A stretch of DNA of 15,784 nucleotides from JBGOUV01 sp041477815. GTDB taxonomy: Bacteria; Acidobacteriota; Terriglobia; Bryobacterales; JACQDG01. Both the position numbers and the translations under genes were made by a program. Below, in pieces: positions 12,709 to 15,784 of the stretch. Below the pieces are notes generated by a model. It made no database searches. It was not told where the DNA came from and worked only from the letters and a program-made list of their open reading frames with translations. Within the stretch, counting starts at the first letter, position 1. Each line of letters opens with the position of its first letter. The stretch covers positions 1 to 15,784 of the forward strand of contig JBGOUV010000133.1 of assembly GCA_041477815.1 (NCBI GenBank), in the 5' to 3' direction.

Positions 12709-14655
12709 ATGGGACATCATCCTTCTTTGCTTTTGCGTGGCGGGCGTCGCCTTTTCCCCCTTCTGATGGCCGGGGCGGCCGCCCTGTCTGGGGCGGATTA
12801 CAAGATCGACCAAGGCCTGCTAAACACCTTGACGGACGACGAAGGGGCCGTAGCACCGTTTTTCGTAGTCTTCGGCGAGCGCCCGCTGCAGTTGAAGCAG
12901 GCCTATCGCATTCCGGACCGCATCGCGAGGGCGCGGTTCGTAGCTCAGGCCCTGGAGTCGGTTGCGAACCGGAGCCAGGCCGGAGTCCGAGGCTACCTCC
13001 GAGGACGCGGCGTGGCTTTCACTCCCTTCTGGATCGAGAACAAGATCTACGTGCCGCAAGGAACGCTGGAACTGGCGCGGGCGCTGTCACAGCGGCCCGA
13101 GGTGGTGGCGATCCTGCCGGAAGTCATTCACGTTATTCCACCGCCGCAAGTCGGAAGCGGGTCCTCCATCCAGGCTATCGAGTGGGGTATCAGCAAGATC
13201 CGTGCGCCGGAGGTATGGAGCACCGGCAACAAGGGGCAAGGAATCGTGGTGGCCAACATCGATACGGGTGTGCAGTACACCCATCCGGCCCTGACCAGCC
13301 AGTACCGTGGCGCCGGCGGCACTCATCTTGGGAACTGGAAGGACCCGTACGGTCTGTGTGGCAGTACCCCGTGCGACAACAATGGTCACGGGACCCACAC
13401 CATGGGGACCATGGTGGGTGATGACGGCGCCGGCAATCAGGTGGGCGTGGCGCCCCTGGCGAAGTGGATCGCCTGCAAAGGCTGCCGCACCAACTCCTGC
13501 TACGATTCCGACCTGATCGCCTGCGCCCAGTGGGTTGTGAATCCAGACGGCGCCGCTCCGCCGCACATTGTCAACAACTCCTGGGGCGGCGGCGGCCACA
13601 ATCCCTGGTACCAATCCTATGTTCAGAGCTGGGTGGCCGGGGGCCTCTACCCCGCGTTTTCCAACGGCAACAGCGGACCTGGCTGCACTACCTCCGGTTC
13701 GCCGGGGGACTACCCGGAGTCGATCTCGGCGGGAGCTACAGATATCAGTGATACTATCGCTAGTTTCTCTTCCCGCGGCCCGTCGCTGTTCGGAGGGATC
13801 AAACCGGATCTGAGCGCGCCGGGGTACAACGTCCGGTCGAGCTACCCGCCCAGCACCTACGCGACCTTGAGCGGCACCTCGATGGCCAGCCCGCACATAG
13901 CCGGAACCGTGGCCCTGGTGTGGGCAAGTTCCGGTCTGGTTGGAAACATCGCCGGCACCGAGCAGGTGCTGAAGGACTCGGCGGTCGTTCTGACCACGTC
14001 GCAGACCTGCGGAGGGATTTCGGCCGGTACCAGCCCGAACAATACCTATGGCTGGGGCCGCATTGACGCCAAGGCGACCGTCGACAGGGCCGGCGGCGGG
14101 CCGCCCAACCAGCCGCCCAGCGTCACGATCACTGCGCCGGGCAATGGGTCCTCTTTTCCCTGCGGCAGTAGTGTCACATTCACCGGAACGTCCAGCGACC
14201 CGGACGGGCCGGACCCTGTCATACAGTGGAGCGACGATGGAGCTGGATTTGGCTCCGGGACCTCCGTGATCAAGCCCTACGCCTGCACGACCGCCGACAT
14301 CAAGACCCATACGATCGTGGCCAGTGTGACCGACGCTGGCGGTTTAGGCGACACCGACACCATTAATATTACGATTTACGATCCCAGCGTCCCCGCCGCG
14401 CCCACCAACCTCACCGCTGCTGTCGTGGGGCCGAACGTGAACCTGTCCTGGACGGACAACTCCACCACCGAGAGTATTTTCCGAGTACAGCGCAAACTGA
14501 AGAGCGTCTGGAGCGACCTCGCCACGGTTCCGGTCGATACCATCAACTACACGGACCTGAATCCGGGCAAGGGCAACTGGCAGTACCGGGTGCGTGCGGA
14601 AGGCGTCGGCGGGCAGTCGGCGTGGTCCAATTCGGTCTCCGCTCGGGTCAGGTGA
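12709..14655 (+). CDS. secreted subtilisin-like serine protease (S8) with C-terminal Ig-like and Fn3-like domains
   Basis: A 648-residue protein with GGAGG 6 nt before ATG, a signal peptide (to about residue 29) and a propeptide of about 115 residues. The S8 catalytic triad is intact: D185 in NIDTGVQYTHPA, H227 in NNGHGTHTMGT and S391 in LSGTSMASPHIAG; N321 in SNGNSGPG is the likely oxyanion-hole Asn. The catalytic domain spans about 155-458 and contains cysteines at 218, 222, 256, 259, 264, 272, 326 and 434, several of which could pair. After a Pro-rich linker, 467-558 is a PKD/Ig-like domain (SVTITAPGNG, TDAGGLGDTDTI), and 561-648 is a fibronectin type III domain (PAAPTNLTA, QYRVRAEG). It is an extracellular endopeptidase, probably degrading proteins outside the cell. 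It follows the DsbA-like gene by 25 nt on the same strand, so the folding factor upstream may serve it. It is convergent with the propeller gene (14 nt apart). Confidence 0.92.
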   Translation: MGHHPSLLLRGGRRLFPLLMAGAAALSGADYKIDQGLLNTLTDDEGAVAPFFVVFGERPLQLKQAYRIPDRIARARFVAQALESVANRSQAGVRGYLRGRGVAFTPFWIENKIYVPQGTLELARALSQRPEVVAILPEVIHVIPPPQVGSGSSIQAIEWGISKIRAPEVWSTGNKGQGIVVANIDTGVQYTHPALTSQYRGAGGTHLGNWKDPYGLCGSTPCDNNGHGTHTMGTMVGDDGAGNQVGVAPLAKWIACKGCRTNSCYDSDLIACAQWVVNPDGAAPPHIVNNSWGGGGHNPWYQSYVQSWVAGGLYPAFSNGNSGPGCTTSGSPGDYPESISAGATDISDTIASFSSRGPSLFGGIKPDLSAPGYNVRSSYPPSTYATLSGTSMASPHIAGTVALVWASSGLVGNIAGTEQVLKDSAVVLTTSQTCGGISAGTSPNNTYGWGRIDAKATVDRAGGGPPNQPPSVTITAPGNGSSFPCGSSVTFTGTSSDPDGPDPVIQWSDDGAGFGSGTSVIKPYACTTADIKTHTIVASVTDAGGLGDTDTINITIYDPSVPAAPTNLTAAVVGPNVNLSWTDNSTTESIFRVQRKLKSVWSDLATVPVDTINYTDLNPGKGNWQYRVRAEGVGGQSAWSNSVSARVR

Positions 14656-14669
14656 CCAGGGGCCGGGGT

Positions 14670-15784
14670 TTATGGGCGTTTGCTCTGCGCGAAGCGGTAC
14701 AGGCGCGACCGTGTGCGGACGTAAAGGCCGTCGTCGAGCGGCGCCGGGGTGGCGTAGACTTCGTCGTCCAGGGCGTTCACGGCGAGGATTTCCCAGGGGG
14801 CGCCGGCCTGCAGGACTACGGCCTTCCCCTCCTGGCTGATGAGGTAGATCTTGCCGTCCACCCCGACAGGAGAGGAGTAATAGGTGCCGAGGGCGCCGGC
14901 CAGGCGGCCCTGCTTGAGGATGGCGCCGGTCTGGGGGTCGAGGCTGGTGAGGATGCCGCCGTCCTTGATGATGTAGAGGACGCCCTGGTAGAGCAGCGGC
15001 GAGGGGACGTTGGGGAGGAATTTCTGCATGCGCCAGAGGACGTTGGTATTGGTCAGGTCGCCCCGGCCGCCGTGGCGGATGGCGACCAGGGTATTGCGGG
15101 CGGAGCGGCGGGCGCGGTAGAAGTTCCACTCGCGCTCGTTCCACAAGCCGTCTTTGTCGAGATCGACGGTCGACCAGGTCGGTGGATACCAGGGCTTGGG
15201 CAGCTCATTGGGGCCGATCTTTCCGTCGTGATTGGCGTCGAACTTCTGGATGACCTCGGCGAAATCGGGCAGCGACAGTTGCTCGCCGGGATCGGCGCCG
15301 GGCGCCCAGCCGTTGAAGTAGAGGACATCGCCGACGACGACCGGCGCCGACTTGACCTGCCAGGTGAGTCCCCGCACCCACCAGAGCCTTTCGCCGGTGT
15401 CGATCGAGTAGGCAATGATCTGGTAAGAGCCGGGGACGATGAGCTGGTTGCGATAGACGATGGGCGTCGAGAAGCTGTGGGTCACTTCCGCGCGCTCGGT
15501 CTTCCAGGCCACGCGGCCGTCGTCTTTGTTGACCGCGAGCAGAAAGGCGTTGTTGTCCTGATCGCAGACCTGCAGCAGCTTGCCGCCGGCGAGAACGGGT
15601 GAAGCGGCCATGCCGTGCAGGTTGGTGAAGGGCCCGAGCGGCATGCGCCAGCGCTCGTTGCCGTCGGGTCCGTAGGAGACGAGGCCGAAGTCGCCGAAGA
15701 AGGCGTAGACGTTGCAGCCGTCGGTGACGGGGGTGGGCGAGGCGCGGTCGTTGAGCTTGTTGAGGCGCTCGGCGCGCTGGGCGG
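14670..15784 (-). CDS. PQQ-like beta-propeller protein with inserted EF-hand pair, 5' end outside window
   Basis: The frame is open from the right edge to TAA at 14670; 370 residues are visible and the N-terminus lies outside. The repeat unit recurs: SPTPVTDGCNVYAFFGDFGLVSYG, then SPVLAGGKLLQVC, then STPIVYRNQLIV with IIAYSIDTGERLWW, then SAPVVVGDVLYF, SPLLYQGVLYII with LTSLDPQTGAILK, and SSPVGVDGKIYLIS. This is the PQQ-binding-like (PQQ_2) beta-propeller pattern. Between two blades (15129-15239) are two EF-hand loops, DANHDGKIGPNE and DLDKDGLWNERE, each with the D-x-D-x-D/N-G spacing and a final Glu, so calcium binding is likely. Such proteins are usually exported and may act as scaffolds or in outer-surface functions rather than as PQQ dehydrogenases. 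Convergent with the subtilase; no operon partner is visible. Confidence 0.88.
   Translation of the reverse strand, partial: AQRAERLNKLNDRASPTPVTDGCNVYAFFGDFGLVSYGPDGNERWRMPLGPFTNLHGMAASPVLAGGKLLQVCDQDNNAFLLAVNKDDGRVAWKTERAEVTHSFSTPIVYRNQLIVPGSYQIIAYSIDTGERLWWVRGLTWQVKSAPVVVGDVLYFNGWAPGADPGEQLSLPDFAEVIQKFDANHDGKIGPNELPKPWYPPTWSTVDLDKDGLWNEREWNFYRARRSARNTLVAIRHGGRGDLTNTNVLWRMQKFLPNVPSPLLYQGVLYIIKDGGILTSLDPQTGAILKQGRLAGALGTYYSSPVGVDGKIYLISQEGKAVVLQAGAPWEILAVNALDDEVYATPAPLDDGLYVRTRSRLYRFAQSKRP

Noticed and set aside
1..15784. CRISPR array, insertion sequence, tRNA or rRNA genes
   Set aside because: No regularly spaced repeats with spacers, transposase, terminal repeats, or tRNA/rRNA signatures were recognised on either strand.

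Overview
The window is a gene-dense, high-GC bacterial chromosome segment with genes on both strands. The set of families (M61 peptidase with PDZ, Tat-exported Gfo/Idh/MocA oxidoreductase, MOT1-type transporter, PQQ-like propeller, DUF1573 protein, secreted subtilase) fits a Gram-negative soil or sediment bacterium. Acidobacteriota (Bryobacterales/Solibacter-like) is my best guess; this rests on gene content alone.

Left part (1-3652, minus strand): an M61/PDZ exported metallopeptidase, then a Gln/Gly-rich membrane protein that runs 3 nt from the start of a MoxR-type AAA ATPase cut by the window edge. The membrane protein has a perfect TATAAT box almost on top of its start codon, with GGTGGGTGCA repeats over the -35 region. 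Next (3745-4379, plus) is a Phd/YefM-PIN toxin-antitoxin pair. A MOT1-like molybdate/sulfate transporter (minus) is followed after 9 nt by an XRE-family regulator that appears broken by a one-base deletion.

Middle (6065-9867): a small Tat-type secreted protein; an orphan OmpR/PhoB-type winged-helix regulator with no receiver domain; a divergent 59-residue protein with an AT-hook-like motif; a perfect tandem 11-bp repeat between these two that looks like the regulator's binding site; a 656-bp gap with a terminator-like hairpin; the Tat-exported oxidoreductase; and a 575-bp gap with hairpins and no convincing gene.

Right part (9868-14655, plus) is the most interesting: a cassette of exported proteins comprising a Cys-rich secreted protein, a three-repeat DUF1573/ASH-like protein, a SurA-N/DsbA-like fusion with a CGYC active site, and a Cys-containing subtilase with C-terminal Ig/Fn3-like domains. 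The DUF1573 gene (10681-11682) is interrupted by one in-frame TGA at 10867-10869, exactly where the family has the first Cys of its CGCT motif. Frame and homology continue unbroken on both sides. Directly downstream are two short hairpins, the first fitting the general geometry of a bacterial SECIS element, and synonymous codon choice shifts locally toward A/T. The simplest exciting reading is a selenocysteine-containing (U-G-C-T) exported DUF1573 protein translated with a DsbA-like partner; the simplest dull reading is a TGC-to-TGA nonsense mutation or sequencing error. The window ends with a convergent PQQ-like beta-propeller protein carrying an inserted EF-hand pair, cut by the right edge.
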